DNA from: Myxococcales bacterium
Lineage (GTDB): Bacteria; Myxococcota_A; Polyangia; Polyangiales; Polyangiaceae
NCBI GenBank assembly: GCA_016703425.1
Contig: JADJCA010000018.1
Coordinates: 62,001-126,000 of the forward strand
Length of the DNA: 64,000 nt
Reading direction: 5' to 3'
Shown here: positions 25,741 to 34,449 of the stretch, in pieces
Numbering within the stretch: the first letter of the stretch is position 1
How the letters are laid out: every line of letters starts with the position of its first letter
Translations under genes and position numbers: made by a program
The notes under the pieces: model-generated
The model's database searches: none
What the model saw: only the letters and a program-made list of their open reading frames with translations
What the model was told of the DNA's origin: nothing

Positions 25741-28700
25741 CTAAAGCCCAAGTCGCGCGGCGCGGTCGGTAAACTCGGTCGTCGCCAGGAGGGCCGTGAG
25801 CAAACCTGCGCGCGTCGTGCGTCCGGCGTCGATCTCGCCAGCCCAGTAGGCGAGACCTCCCGGGTCGGCGCCGCGGTGGAGAATCGCGAAGTAGGCCGAA
25901 TGAACGTACCAAGCGCTGCAGTTCGCCGGATCCGACGCGCAGACGTTCGTCCACGCCGCCCCAAACTCCGGCGACGCCGCGAAGGTGCCGACGATGGCGC
26001 CAAAGGTCTGCGCCTTGGAGAAGAGCTGGTCGGCCCAATAGACAAGCTCGTCGTCACCCACGAGCGGCACCGCGCGCGCGAGCAGGTAGTGGTAGAGGCC
26101 AGCCACGACCTCTCCTTGGTGAAGCGGAGCGCTCCGCAGGCCGAGGCGCGCCAGGTGACGCCGGCACTCGAAGCGCGCTCGGACGTTGGCGATCCTCGTC
26201 GCCCGGGGCACGCCGCTCTGGGCGGCGACCTCAGCCGCCGTGCCCTCGCGCCCCAGCGCCGACCGGTAGAGCCGCCGCGTGAACTCGTCTTCGCTCACGG
26301 CGCCGATGCTCTCGCCGTTGGTCGTGAGGAACGTGCCCAACGTGTCGAGCGCCGCTTGTTCGCGATTGGCCGCGCCAAGCAGGGCGTTGGTCCAGCTCGC
26401 GAGGCCACCGGCGTCCGCCGCACGCGCAAACACGGTCGCGTAGAGGTGCCGCACGAAGCCCTCGGCGGCGGCCCTCTCGGCGTCGGCGACGCTGGCGAGG
26501 GCGCCCTGCACCGCCGCGACATCGCCGCAAGACGTCGCGTTGTAAAGGTAGGGCGCATCACTATCGATGGGCGTCGCGACGCCAACGTCGCTGGGGCAAT
26601 AGCGAACGAGCGACGACTGCGCGACCTCCGCCGGCGTGGCGCCGGTCAGCGCCGAAGTCGATTGAGCCACCACCGTGAGGTTCTGGTCCACGCGCAAAAG
26701 CGCGGGAAAGTAGTGCGGCACGCCGCGCTCGACGGTCATGAGCTTGGCCGCCTGCGCCGCGTACCTCTGGAACGCCGCACGCACCGCCTTGGGCTGCGCC
26801 AAGAAGGCCATGGTGTTGGGCAGGCCGTTGCGCACCGTGGCGAGGCAGGTGGTTTGATCGTAGTCGGCGCACGCGTTGGGCTTGTAGAAGATCGGCAAGA
26901 CGCCGTCGGTGATGCCCGCGCTCGCGTAGCGCGCCGTCTTGTAAGCGCACTGCTGAAAGCCATCGAGCTCCAGCATGATGGGGATGGGTAGCGCGTCGTG
27001 ATGGGTGCGCGCGTTAGGGTTGGTGCCAGCAAAGGCGCCCGGCGACGGCGAAGCAAAGGGCCGCATCTGCGTGCGCTCCGAGTCGGCGATGCAGAGGCCG
27101 CCGCTTCGGAAGCCCACGCTCTGGCAGGAGAGCACCGTCGGATCGGGACCCGTCGTCGCGGGGATGGGCTCGAGCAGGTTCGGCGCGTAACAGGCGTGCT
27201 CCGAACCGTCCGAGTCCAAGACGGTGGGCCACGGGCTCGTGCTGCGCACGACGTCGATGTCGGCGACCTCCTTCACGTAGTCGATCTTGGACGCGAGCTG
27301 CGCCTCGAGGCCGTCGATCGATTCGGCGCCAACGACAAGCGCTTTGCCGGGGTGTTTCTGCGCGTAATAGGCGCGCGCGGCGGCGACGAGCGCGACGAAA
27401 CCCGTGGGTTGACGGATGGCGACCTGCGAGACGTAGAGACCGCCAACGCCCGCGTCGATGGCCGCGAGCGTCGCGAAGAGGTGGTAGCGCCAGCCTTCGT
27501 CGGTCCCGAGCGACGGAATGCCGGCGCACTTGCCGTAAACCCAATTGGGTTTGAAGCCTGGTACCCAGGCCGCAGCATACGAGAACGCGAGCTCGCTCGT
27601 CCCCGTGGGGAACGGCTGGATCGACGGCGACGGGCGATGCGCCGTCAAGATCGTGTTCCACGAGGGCAACACCGCCGCGTCGACGCTCACGCGGTAGAGG
27701 CCATCGGCGGGGCAGTCGAGGGCCGGCGTCGGCGACGACAGGTACTCGGGGATCCCGAACTCGGTCACCATCCCAAGGGCGCGCGCTTGGGCGCTCTTCG
27801 CCTTCACCTCCTTGTCGAAGAACGACTTCGTGAGCGGAACACCCCAAGGAAAAAACGCCCACCTTAGGTAAGCGCACTTGGCGCCGTCGGCGACGGTGAT
27901 GTCGCTCGCGCCGCAGTCGATGCAGTAGCAGCTCCGTCGCAAGAGCGAGTCGACGGTCGCCGGTGGCTCGCAGCCGGGCTGCGCGGTGCAAGCGGGCGGC
28001 CCGAAGACGCAGCCGGGATCGCACGTCTCCACGAGCTTCGAACAGTTGCCGCACGTGGCACCGAGACGCGTGGCTCCGGGCGTGCACGCGCCCGCTTGCC
28101 CGCACTTGCCGGGGGCGCAGGTGATGCCGTCACCGGTGAAGGTGGCCTTGCACGTGCACGTGCGGCCACCCTCCGTGTTCACGCAGGTGGCGTCAGCGTG
28201 GCAGCCGCCGTTGTTCGTCGCGCACTCGTCGACGTCAACGCACCCGCTGGCGCTGTCCACGTAGCCGGCCTTGCATGAGCACGTCGCGCCGCCGACGATG
28301 TTCGTGCACTTGCCCGCTACGCCGCAGCCGCCGTTGTTGACGAGGCACTCGTTGTAGTCGCCACACGACACGCCATCGCCGATGCTGCCGATGTCACACT
28401 CGCACCGGTGCCCGCCCGGCAGGTTGAAACACTGAGCCTTCTCATGACAGCCGCCGCGGTTGGTGAGGCACTCGTTGACGTCGACGCACGCCGTCGGCGA
28501 GCTGGGCACGTACCCCGCCTTGCAGGTGCACGCGGAGGCGTCGCCGCCGCAGCCAAGGGTCGTCGCCGGGTCGCACGCGCATGCGTCGCTGGCATCGGCG
28601 CCCGGCACGTCGGCGTCGACAGTCGCCGTGGCGTCCGGCAGGCCGGAGGCCGACGTATCCGGCGCCTCATCGCTCGCGCAGCCTTCTGTCGAGAAGCTCA

Positions 28701-28749
28701 CGCTGAGCACGAAGACGATGGCGGAGACGAGCGAAAGCAGGCGCGACAT
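25741..28749 (-). CDS. Large secreted EGF-repeat protein with DUF4214-type C-terminus
   Basis: 1002 residues with a lipoprotein-type signal (VLSVSFSTEGC, Cys about residue 24). After an Asp/Ala linker come four or five EGF-like repeats (about residues 55-240), several of the calcium-binding kind (DVNECLTNRGGCHEKAQC, DVDECATNNGGCHADATC). A Cys-rich hinge follows. About residues 285-700 form a region that could be a TIM-barrel-like enzyme (YLRWAFFPWGVPL, GVGGLYVSQVAIRQP). Helical repeats at about 740-1000 resemble DUF4214 (FVRHLYATVFARAADAGGLA, YVHSAYFAILHRGADPGGLA). No catalytic pair is identified. Likely a cell-surface adhesin or hydrolase. Confidence 0.7.
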   Translation of the reverse strand: MSRLLSLVSAIVFVLSVSFSTEGCASDEAPDTSASGLPDATATVDADVPGADASDACACDPATTLGCGGDASACTCKAGYVPSSPTACVDVNECLTNRGGCHEKAQCFNLPGGHRCECDIGSIGDGVSCGDYNECLVNNGGCGVAGKCTNIVGGATCSCKAGYVDSASGCVDVDECATNNGGCHADATCVNTEGGRTCTCKATFTGDGITCAPGKCGQAGACTPGATRLGATCGNCSKLVETCDPGCVFGPPACTAQPGCEPPATVDSLLRRSCYCIDCGASDITVADGAKCAYLRWAFFPWGVPLTKSFFDKEVKAKSAQARALGMVTEFGIPEYLSSPTPALDCPADGLYRVSVDAAVLPSWNTILTAHRPSPSIQPFPTGTSELAFSYAAAWVPGFKPNWVYGKCAGIPSLGTDEGWRYHLFATLAAIDAGVGGLYVSQVAIRQPTGFVALVAAARAYYAQKHPGKALVVGAESIDGLEAQLASKIDYVKEVADIDVVRSTSPWPTVLDSDGSEHACYAPNLLEPIPATTGPDPTVLSCQSVGFRSGGLCIADSERTQMRPFASPSPGAFAGTNPNARTHHDALPIPIMLELDGFQQCAYKTARYASAGITDGVLPIFYKPNACADYDQTTCLATVRNGLPNTMAFLAQPKAVRAAFQRYAAQAAKLMTVERGVPHYFPALLRVDQNLTVVAQSTSALTGATPAEVAQSSLVRYCPSDVGVATPIDSDAPYLYNATSCGDVAAVQGALASVADAERAAAEGFVRHLYATVFARAADAGGLASWTNALLGAANREQAALDTLGTFLTTNGESIGAVSEDEFTRRLYRSALGREGTAAEVAAQSGVPRATRIANVRARFECRRHLARLGLRSAPLHQGEVVAGLYHYLLARAVPLVGDDELVYWADQLFSKAQTFGAIVGTFAASPEFGAAWTNVCASDPANCSAWYVHSAYFAILHRGADPGGLAYWAGEIDAGRTTRAGLLTALLATTEFTDRAARLGL

Positions 28750-28815
28750 GCCGCCGATGGTACCGCTTCGCTCGTCGATGGGGCGCCGCGAGTCGGCGCG
28801 CGCTCTCCGCGAGCT

Positions 28816-30027
28816 TCACTTCACCGAGAGAAACTCTGCCGCGAAGGCGCCGAGGTCGTCGTAGACGCTGCTGAGCTCGTCCATCGACGAGAGGAACACG
28901 ATGCGGAAGGCGCCGTCGTTCGGATCGGCGCCGAAGCCGGAGCCGTAGACACACAAGATGCCCGTCTTGCGCAAGAGGCCGAGGACGAAGTCTTGGTCCG
29001 TCTTGCCCTGCGGCAGCTTGATGCGCGGCATCGCGTAGAACGCGGCCTTCGGCGGCACGCACGACATGCCGGGCATCGCGTTGAGGCGCGACGTCGTCAG
29101 GTCGGCGCGCATCCGAAGCTCGCGGGCGAAGTCCTTCTGGTGGGAGCGATCACCGCGCAGCGCCGCCTCGATGGCGAACTGCATCGGGCCAGGGCTGCAC
29201 AAGCGACCGTCGGCGAGCTTCTTGATGGCCGCGAGCGCTTCGTCGAGCCGCGGCGAGCGCCCGACGCCGAGCCAACCGGCGCGCCAACCGGGCGCGAGGT
29301 ACGCCTTCGAAAGCGACGAATACGAGATGATGGCCGCGTCGGGGGCGAGGCTCGCGAGGAGCGGTGCCGGGCCGTCGAAGGCGAGATCGCCGTAGACCTC
29401 GTCGGCGAGGATCGGCACGCCGGTCTCTTCGGAGAGCGCGATGATGGCGCGGCGCGTGGCCTCCGGATAAACGGCGCCGGTGGGGTTGTTGGGATCGATG
29501 ACGACGATGGCGCGCGTGCGCGGACCGATGCGAGCGCGCATGTCGGCGAGGTCCGGGAGCCAGCCGTTGTCGGGATCGGTGCGGTAGAAGACCGCGCGGG
29601 CGCCGAGCTTGGTGAGCACCGCCGTGTAGAGCGGATACGTGGGGCTCGGCACGAGGACGTCGTCGCCGGGATCGGTGAGCGCGCTCAGCGTGAGGTCGAT
29701 GCCCTCGGAGGTGCCCGAGGTGAGGATGACGCGATCGGCCGAGAGCGGCATGCCTCGCTGCGTGAACTCTTCGGAGACGGCTTCGCGCGCCGGCTCGATG
29801 CCCGCCGAGGCCGAGTAGCCGTTGTGCCCGTCGCGCATCGCCTTCGCGACGACCTCGATGAGGTGCGGCGGCGTCTTGAACCCGAAGAGGATCGGATCGC
29901 CGATGTTGAGATACCGAACGCGCTGTCCGGCGGCTTCGAGCTTCTTCGCCTCGACGACGATGTTTCGAATGGCGTACGTGAAACCTTTGACGCGAGCGGC
30001 GACGTGAACCGCGTTCGTGGACGACAT
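28816..30027 (-). CDS. AlaA-like PLP-dependent aminotransferase (class I/II)
   Basis: 403 residues from ATG 30027. Fold-type I aminotransferase: LKLNIG-like YLNIGDPILFGFKTP near the N-terminus, the PLP-phosphate loop TSGTSEGIDL, PNNPTGAVY, ILADEVYGDL, and the PLP-lysine motif SYSSLSKAYLAPGWRAGW. The N-terminus and the order of motifs agree best with AlaA, the glutamate-pyruvate transaminase that makes alanine. Aspartate or other amino-acid specificity remains possible. The protein is cytosolic. It diverges from the WGR protein gene with 129 bases between. Confidence 0.85.
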   Translation of the reverse strand: MSSTNAVHVAARVKGFTYAIRNIVVEAKKLEAAGQRVRYLNIGDPILFGFKTPPHLIEVVAKAMRDGHNGYSASAGIEPAREAVSEEFTQRGMPLSADRVILTSGTSEGIDLTLSALTDPGDDVLVPSPTYPLYTAVLTKLGARAVFYRTDPDNGWLPDLADMRARIGPRTRAIVVIDPNNPTGAVYPEATRRAIIALSEETGVPILADEVYGDLAFDGPAPLLASLAPDAAIISYSSLSKAYLAPGWRAGWLGVGRSPRLDEALAAIKKLADGRLCSPGPMQFAIEAALRGDRSHQKDFARELRMRADLTTSRLNAMPGMSCVPPKAAFYAMPRIKLPQGKTDQDFVLGLLRKTGILCVYGSGFGADPNDGAFRIVFLSSMDELSSVYDDLGAFAAEFLSVK

Positions 30028-30156
30028 GGGCGGCATATTAGCCCAACAAGTGCGTCTGAGCGGGTCGGGATGGAGGCCGCCAGTCTGCCGGTGGAGAGAG
30101 CCGAGGGGTGACACGGAGTCGACACGTCCCGAGCGCTGCGATAGCCAAGATGGGCC

Positions 30157-32646
30157 ATGAAGGTCTCGCTCGAATACCGCGAAGGCACGTCGTCGAAGTT
30201 CTGGGAGATCGAGGTCGTCGGCAAGACGCACCGCGTGCGGTTTGGCCGCATTGGCACACAAGGACAGGTGAAGGAGAAGTCCTTCGCCTCGGAGGCCGAA
30301 GCGCTCCGCGCCGCGGAGAAGATCGCAGCCGAGAAGCGGCGGGACGGCTACCTCGATGCGGGAGGCGGGGAGACCGCGACGTCTGCGACGCCTGCGACGA
30401 CGACGGCGCCCGCAAAAGCGCAGCCGAAGGCCGAGAAGAGCGCCAAGGGCGCGGAGGCGAGCGCCCCGGTGCAAGCGAAAGCGGAGCCGGCCGGGTTCCC
30501 CCGCGGCGGGCTCTTCGTCAAAGCCAGCGACGGCGTGACCGCCAACGCCATCGTCACCAAGCTCCGCGAAGACGGCAAGCTGTCCAAGGCCGATCCCAAA
30601 ACTGCCGAGGGATGGACCTCAAAGGGCGTCGTGGGCATCGCGGTCCATCCCGCGAACCAGGGTCACTTCGCCGTCGTCGACAGCGCCGATGGCGCGCAGG
30701 GCATCGGCGCCGGCGCCTGGTCGCGCGCCGCGCTCATGGCGAATCACCTCGGCACGGACGTCCTCTGGTTTCGCGTCTACAGCCCTGATCTCGCCGTCGG
30801 CGTGAAGTTCCAGCGCGGCAGCGACGGCTTTCGCGTGGTCGTCGGCGACGAAAAGCGCGTCGTGCGCTGGCTCGAGGCGAGCGGCGTCTCCGCCGATGAC
30901 GCGAAACGACCGAGCGACGCCGGCAAGGGGGCCACGCTCGTCGCCATCCAATACGACGAAGCGACCTACAAGAAGGGCCCCGACGAGGCGCTCGCGACGG
31001 AGCTCTTCGCGGCCCACGGCGAGCTCGACAAGGGCGACGCGCGCGCCGCCATGAAGCGCATCGACGCGCTCGCTCCCGAAGCGCGGACGCTCGCGCTCGG
31101 CCTCCTTCGCGCGGCCGAATCTCCCCTCGCCTTCGAAGGCCTTCGCGGCGCCGCCCGTGATTTGACGTCCCGGCCCATAACGCCGCGCGCGCAGCCCAAG
31201 GAGCTGTCGCTCGACGAGGAGGTGCTCCGCGTGGGCGCTTGGTCCGCAGCCTTCGAGGGTGACACGAAGCTCTTCACGGCGGCCGTGACGCGGCTCGATG
31301 AGATTGAAGCCGAGGCGGAGCGTCGCAGCCAATGGGCGGGGGCGACGGGCCTATGGAACTTGGCCGCGGCACTTCAGGCGTCGAACAAGCATGAGGGCGC
31401 TTACGCCTGCTTCGCGCGGCTGCTCCTGCGGAGCGACGAGCCCCACTGGGGCATCGTCAACAGCGCGCTCCTGATGCTCCTGATGTCACGCAAGGGCAAG
31501 CTCGTCCTCGAAGGCGAGGCGGCCGAGGTCGTGGCGCGCGCCGAGAAGCGCCTCCGCGACCTCGGCGAAGAAGCGCAAGACGCCATCCTCTACAACCTCG
31601 GCTGCGTGTACGCGCGCGCCGGCGACGCGACGCGCGCGCTCGATCGACTCAAGCGATGCCGCACGCTCCGCAAGCAGAACCCGAACCCCGAGAAGGATTC
31701 GGATCTCGAAGCGATCTGGAAGAACCCTGCCTTCGTGGCGCTCCTCGCGCCGCGGAAGAAGCCCTCGAACCCAGCCGTCGTTGGGGTCGAAGAGCTCGAG
31801 CTGAGCGCCGCCGCGACCGAGCTCTTGCAGAAGAAGAAGCTCGCGAACGTCGGCGACATTTTGCGTGCCCCCGCCTCGATCCTTTCGCCTGCGGTGCGGG
31901 CTGAGGTGAGCAAGGCCCTCGACGACCGCTTCGGTCTCAAGTGGGGCGGCGGCGCCGAGCAGGGAGCCGCCGAAGAGGACGACGACGCGAGCGACTACAC
32001 GCCGCCGAAGAAGCGCGCCGTGCCGCGGCACGCGATCAAGCTCGAGGACGGCGGCAAGGACAAGAAGGCCGACAAGCTCGTAAGCCGCGTCGGAGGCCTC
32101 CCCAACGCGCCGTCGAACGGGGCGCCGTGGCCCGAGACCTCACGACGCCCCATGGAGTTCGTGCTGCAGCTCGTCGGCAAGAAGGCCGGCGGCGAGCTCG
32201 ACCTCGGCGACGTGAGCGTGATTCAAGTCTTCGCGGACATGGCCGGCGACTATTACGAAGAGAACACCGTCGTCATGTTTCGCGAGCCCTGCCCCGCGGT
32301 CCTCGAGCCGCCGGCCGGCGTGGACGTGAAGCCCGTCCGCCTCATGAGCTTCACCGCCGGCGCCGACGATCGCGCCCTCATCGACATCGACGATCCCGAG
32401 GACGAGGACGAGCTCTCGAAGGCGGGCATCAGCGCCGACGATCACGAGGCCGCTCACTCGCACGCTTGGTGCGACAAGGTTCGCGGCGTGCCGGTGGGCG
32501 CCAACATCGACCCGAAAGTGCTCGATAGCCGTGGCAAGCCGATGGACCTCTTGCTGACGCTCACGAGCTTCGACGATTGGTTCCTGTGGACCCTCTGGGT
32601 AAGCCGCGACTTCAAGGAAGCGACGATGCAGATCGTGCGGGGCTGA
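30157..32646 (+). CDS. WGR-domain / DUF1963-like multidomain protein
   Basis: 829 residues, apparently cytoplasmic. About residues 1-68 form a WGR domain (KFWEIEVVGKTHRVRFGRIG, then GQVKEKSF), a module that binds nucleic acid ends in PARPs and occurs in many bacterial proteins of unknown role. A Pro/Ala/Lys linker follows. About 110-245 is an uncharacterised alpha/beta region, and about 260-560 is a helical TPR-like region (YNLGCVYARAGDATRALDRL). The region 560-630 contains a helix-hairpin-like KKLANVGDILRAP, with LSAAATELL before it. The end (about 660-829) matches the DUF1963/YwqG pattern: GGLPNAPSNGAPWPE, then VIQVFADMAGDYYEENTVVM. The function is not known. Confidence 0.7.
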   Translation: MKVSLEYREGTSSKFWEIEVVGKTHRVRFGRIGTQGQVKEKSFASEAEALRAAEKIAAEKRRDGYLDAGGGETATSATPATTTAPAKAQPKAEKSAKGAEASAPVQAKAEPAGFPRGGLFVKASDGVTANAIVTKLREDGKLSKADPKTAEGWTSKGVVGIAVHPANQGHFAVVDSADGAQGIGAGAWSRAALMANHLGTDVLWFRVYSPDLAVGVKFQRGSDGFRVVVGDEKRVVRWLEASGVSADDAKRPSDAGKGATLVAIQYDEATYKKGPDEALATELFAAHGELDKGDARAAMKRIDALAPEARTLALGLLRAAESPLAFEGLRGAARDLTSRPITPRAQPKELSLDEEVLRVGAWSAAFEGDTKLFTAAVTRLDEIEAEAERRSQWAGATGLWNLAAALQASNKHEGAYACFARLLLRSDEPHWGIVNSALLMLLMSRKGKLVLEGEAAEVVARAEKRLRDLGEEAQDAILYNLGCVYARAGDATRALDRLKRCRTLRKQNPNPEKDSDLEAIWKNPAFVALLAPRKKPSNPAVVGVEELELSAAATELLQKKKLANVGDILRAPASILSPAVRAEVSKALDDRFGLKWGGGAEQGAAEEDDDASDYTPPKKRAVPRHAIKLEDGGKDKKADKLVSRVGGLPNAPSNGAPWPETSRRPMEFVLQLVGKKAGGELDLGDVSVIQVFADMAGDYYEENTVVMFREPCPAVLEPPAGVDVKPVRLMSFTAGADDRALIDIDDPEDEDELSKAGISADDHEAAHSHAWCDKVRGVPVGANIDPKVLDSRGKPMDLLLTLTSFDDWFLWTLWVSRDFKEATMQIVRG

Positions 32647-32869
32647 GGGCGAACTAACGATAATTGCCCAGCATCGCTAGCGATTTTCAAATCGTTGATC
32701 AGGCTCACTAACAGCCTTGGGGCGCCGCCCCCGCCGGCCCAGCCGCCCCCACCAAATCGCCAGAATTCGCCCCCTTTGGGCTGGCACCTCGCTGACGAGA
32801 TGGGACAATCCCCGGCCCTAAACGGGCCGCGCCTCCTGGCCGCCTCTCCCAACCCCGCGAGTTTTTCCC

Positions 32870-34378
32870 ATGTCGCAAGCTCTCCCCACGATTGGTCACT
32901 GGATCGACGGCAAGAACGTCCTCGGCTCCGAGCGCTCGCAGGAGGTCTGGAACCCGGCCACGGGCGTCGCCGAGAAGCGCGTGCTCTTGGCCAGTCGCGA
33001 GACCGTGCAGGCGGCCATCGCGTCGGCCGAGAAGGCGTACCCCGAGTGGCGCGCCACGCCGCCGCTCAAGCGCGCGCGCACCATGAGCAAGCTCAAGAAC
33101 CTCCTCGAGCTGAACGCCGAGAAGATCGCCGGGCTCCTCACGGCAGAGCACGGCAAGGTCGCCGGCGACGCCATGGGCGAGCTGCAGCGCGGCATCGAGA
33201 ACGTCGAGTACGCCTCGTATGCGACCGAGCTCTTGAAGGGCGAATACACGCGCAACGTCGGCCCCGGCATCGACTCCTGGAGCGAGATGCAGCCGCTCGG
33301 CGTCACCGCTGGCATCACGCCCTTCAATTTCCCCGTGATGGTGCCGCTGTGGATGTGGCCCATGGCCGTCGCCTGCGGCAACACCTTCGTGCTCAAGCCC
33401 TCGGAGCGCGATCCCTCGAGCGCGCTCTTCATCGCGCAGCTCGGCCTCGAAGCGGGTCTGCCGCCGGGCGTCCTCAACGTGGTCAACGGAGACAAAGAAG
33501 CCGTCGACGCCCTCCTCGACGACCGCCGCGTCCAGGCGCTGAGCTTCGTCGGCTCGACGCCGATTGCAGAGTACATCTACACAAAAGGCTGCGCGAACGG
33601 CAAGCGCATCCAGGCGCTCGGCGGCGCGAAGAACCACGCCGTGGTCATGCCCGACGCCGACATCGACAACGCCGTCAGCGCCCTCATGGGCGCCGCCTAC
33701 GGCTCCTGCGGCGAGCGCTGCATGGCCATTCCCATCGTCGTCGCCGTCGGCGACGAGACGGCCGACGCGGTGGTGCGCGGCCTCAAGGCTGAGATCGCGA
33801 AGATGAAGGTCGGGCCCGGCACCGATCCGAAGAACGACATGGGACCGCTCGTCACCAAGCAGCACCACGAGAAGGTGAAGGGCTACGTCGATCAGGGCGT
33901 CAAAGAGGGCGCCACGCTCGTCGTCGACGGGCGCGGCACCAAGGTGCCCGGCCACGAGCAGGGCTTCTTCCTCGGCGCGTGCCTCTTCGACCACGTCAAG
34001 CCAGGCATGGTCATCTACAACGAAGAGATCTTCGGCCCTGTCCTCGGGATCGTTCGCGTAAAGACGCTCGAAGAGGCCATGCGCCTCATCAACGACCACG
34101 AGTACGGCAACGGCACCTGCATCTTCACGCGCGACGGTGAGGCGGCCCGCTACTTCTCCGACCACATCCTCGTCGGCATGGTCGGCATCAACGTGCCGTT
34201 GCCAGTGCCCGTCGCGTACCACTCCTTCGGCGGATGGAAGCGGTCGCTCTTCGGCGATCTCCACGCTTACGGCCCCGACGCGGTGCGCTTCTACACCAAG
34301 CGCAAGACCATCACGCAACGCTGGCCATCGGCCGGCGTGCGCGAAGGTGCCGTGTTCTCGTTCCCCTCCACGAAGTGA
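32870..34378 (+). CDS. mmsA: CoA-acylating methylmalonate-semialdehyde dehydrogenase
   Basis: 502 residues. Aldehyde-dehydrogenase fold that converts methylmalonate (or malonate) semialdehyde plus CoA and NAD+ to propionyl- (or acetyl-) CoA, in valine, thymine and inositol breakdown. Visible motifs are the cofactor loop FNFPVMVPLWMWP, FVLKPSERDPSS, FVGSTPIAEYIY, QALGGAKNHAVVMPDADID and the active-site YGSCGERCMA, with the MmsA-typical Cys near residue 285. EEIFGPVL and YHSFGGWKRSLFGD close the fold. It is cytosolic. The upstream 223-base gap shows no strong ribosome site. No other valine-pathway gene is adjacent. Confidence 0.9.
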   Translation: MSQALPTIGHWIDGKNVLGSERSQEVWNPATGVAEKRVLLASRETVQAAIASAEKAYPEWRATPPLKRARTMSKLKNLLELNAEKIAGLLTAEHGKVAGDAMGELQRGIENVEYASYATELLKGEYTRNVGPGIDSWSEMQPLGVTAGITPFNFPVMVPLWMWPMAVACGNTFVLKPSERDPSSALFIAQLGLEAGLPPGVLNVVNGDKEAVDALLDDRRVQALSFVGSTPIAEYIYTKGCANGKRIQALGGAKNHAVVMPDADIDNAVSALMGAAYGSCGERCMAIPIVVAVGDETADAVVRGLKAEIAKMKVGPGTDPKNDMGPLVTKQHHEKVKGYVDQGVKEGATLVVDGRGTKVPGHEQGFFLGACLFDHVKPGMVIYNEEIFGPVLGIVRVKTLEEAMRLINDHEYGNGTCIFTRDGEAARYFSDHILVGMVGINVPLPVPVAYHSFGGWKRSLFGDLHAYGPDAVRFYTKRKTITQRWPSAGVREGAVFSFPSTK

Positions 34379-34398
34379 CCGTCTACGCATTTCGACGG
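34379..34398 (+). terminator. Short hairpin after mmsA
   Basis: CCGTC and GACGG pair across a ten-base loop directly after the mmsA stop. The 5-base stem and the absence of a U-run make it a weak candidate. The kinase gene begins 50 bases further on. Confidence 0.2.
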
Positions 34399-34449
34399 TG
34401 ACCTGCGTGAAGATTTCGCCGGCCCCGCGCGTACCCTAAGCTGAGGGCA

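Noticed and set aside
28408..30111. A 567-codon open frame opposite the EGF-protein start and the aminotransferase
   Set aside because: It runs across two real minus-strand genes and the gap between them, has Arg/Ala-rich composition and no ribosome site.
32708..34390. A 560-codon open frame opposite mmsA
   Set aside because: It is a shadow of the plus-strand dehydrogenase gene, whose catalytic motifs are intact. The antisense product has no recognisable domain.
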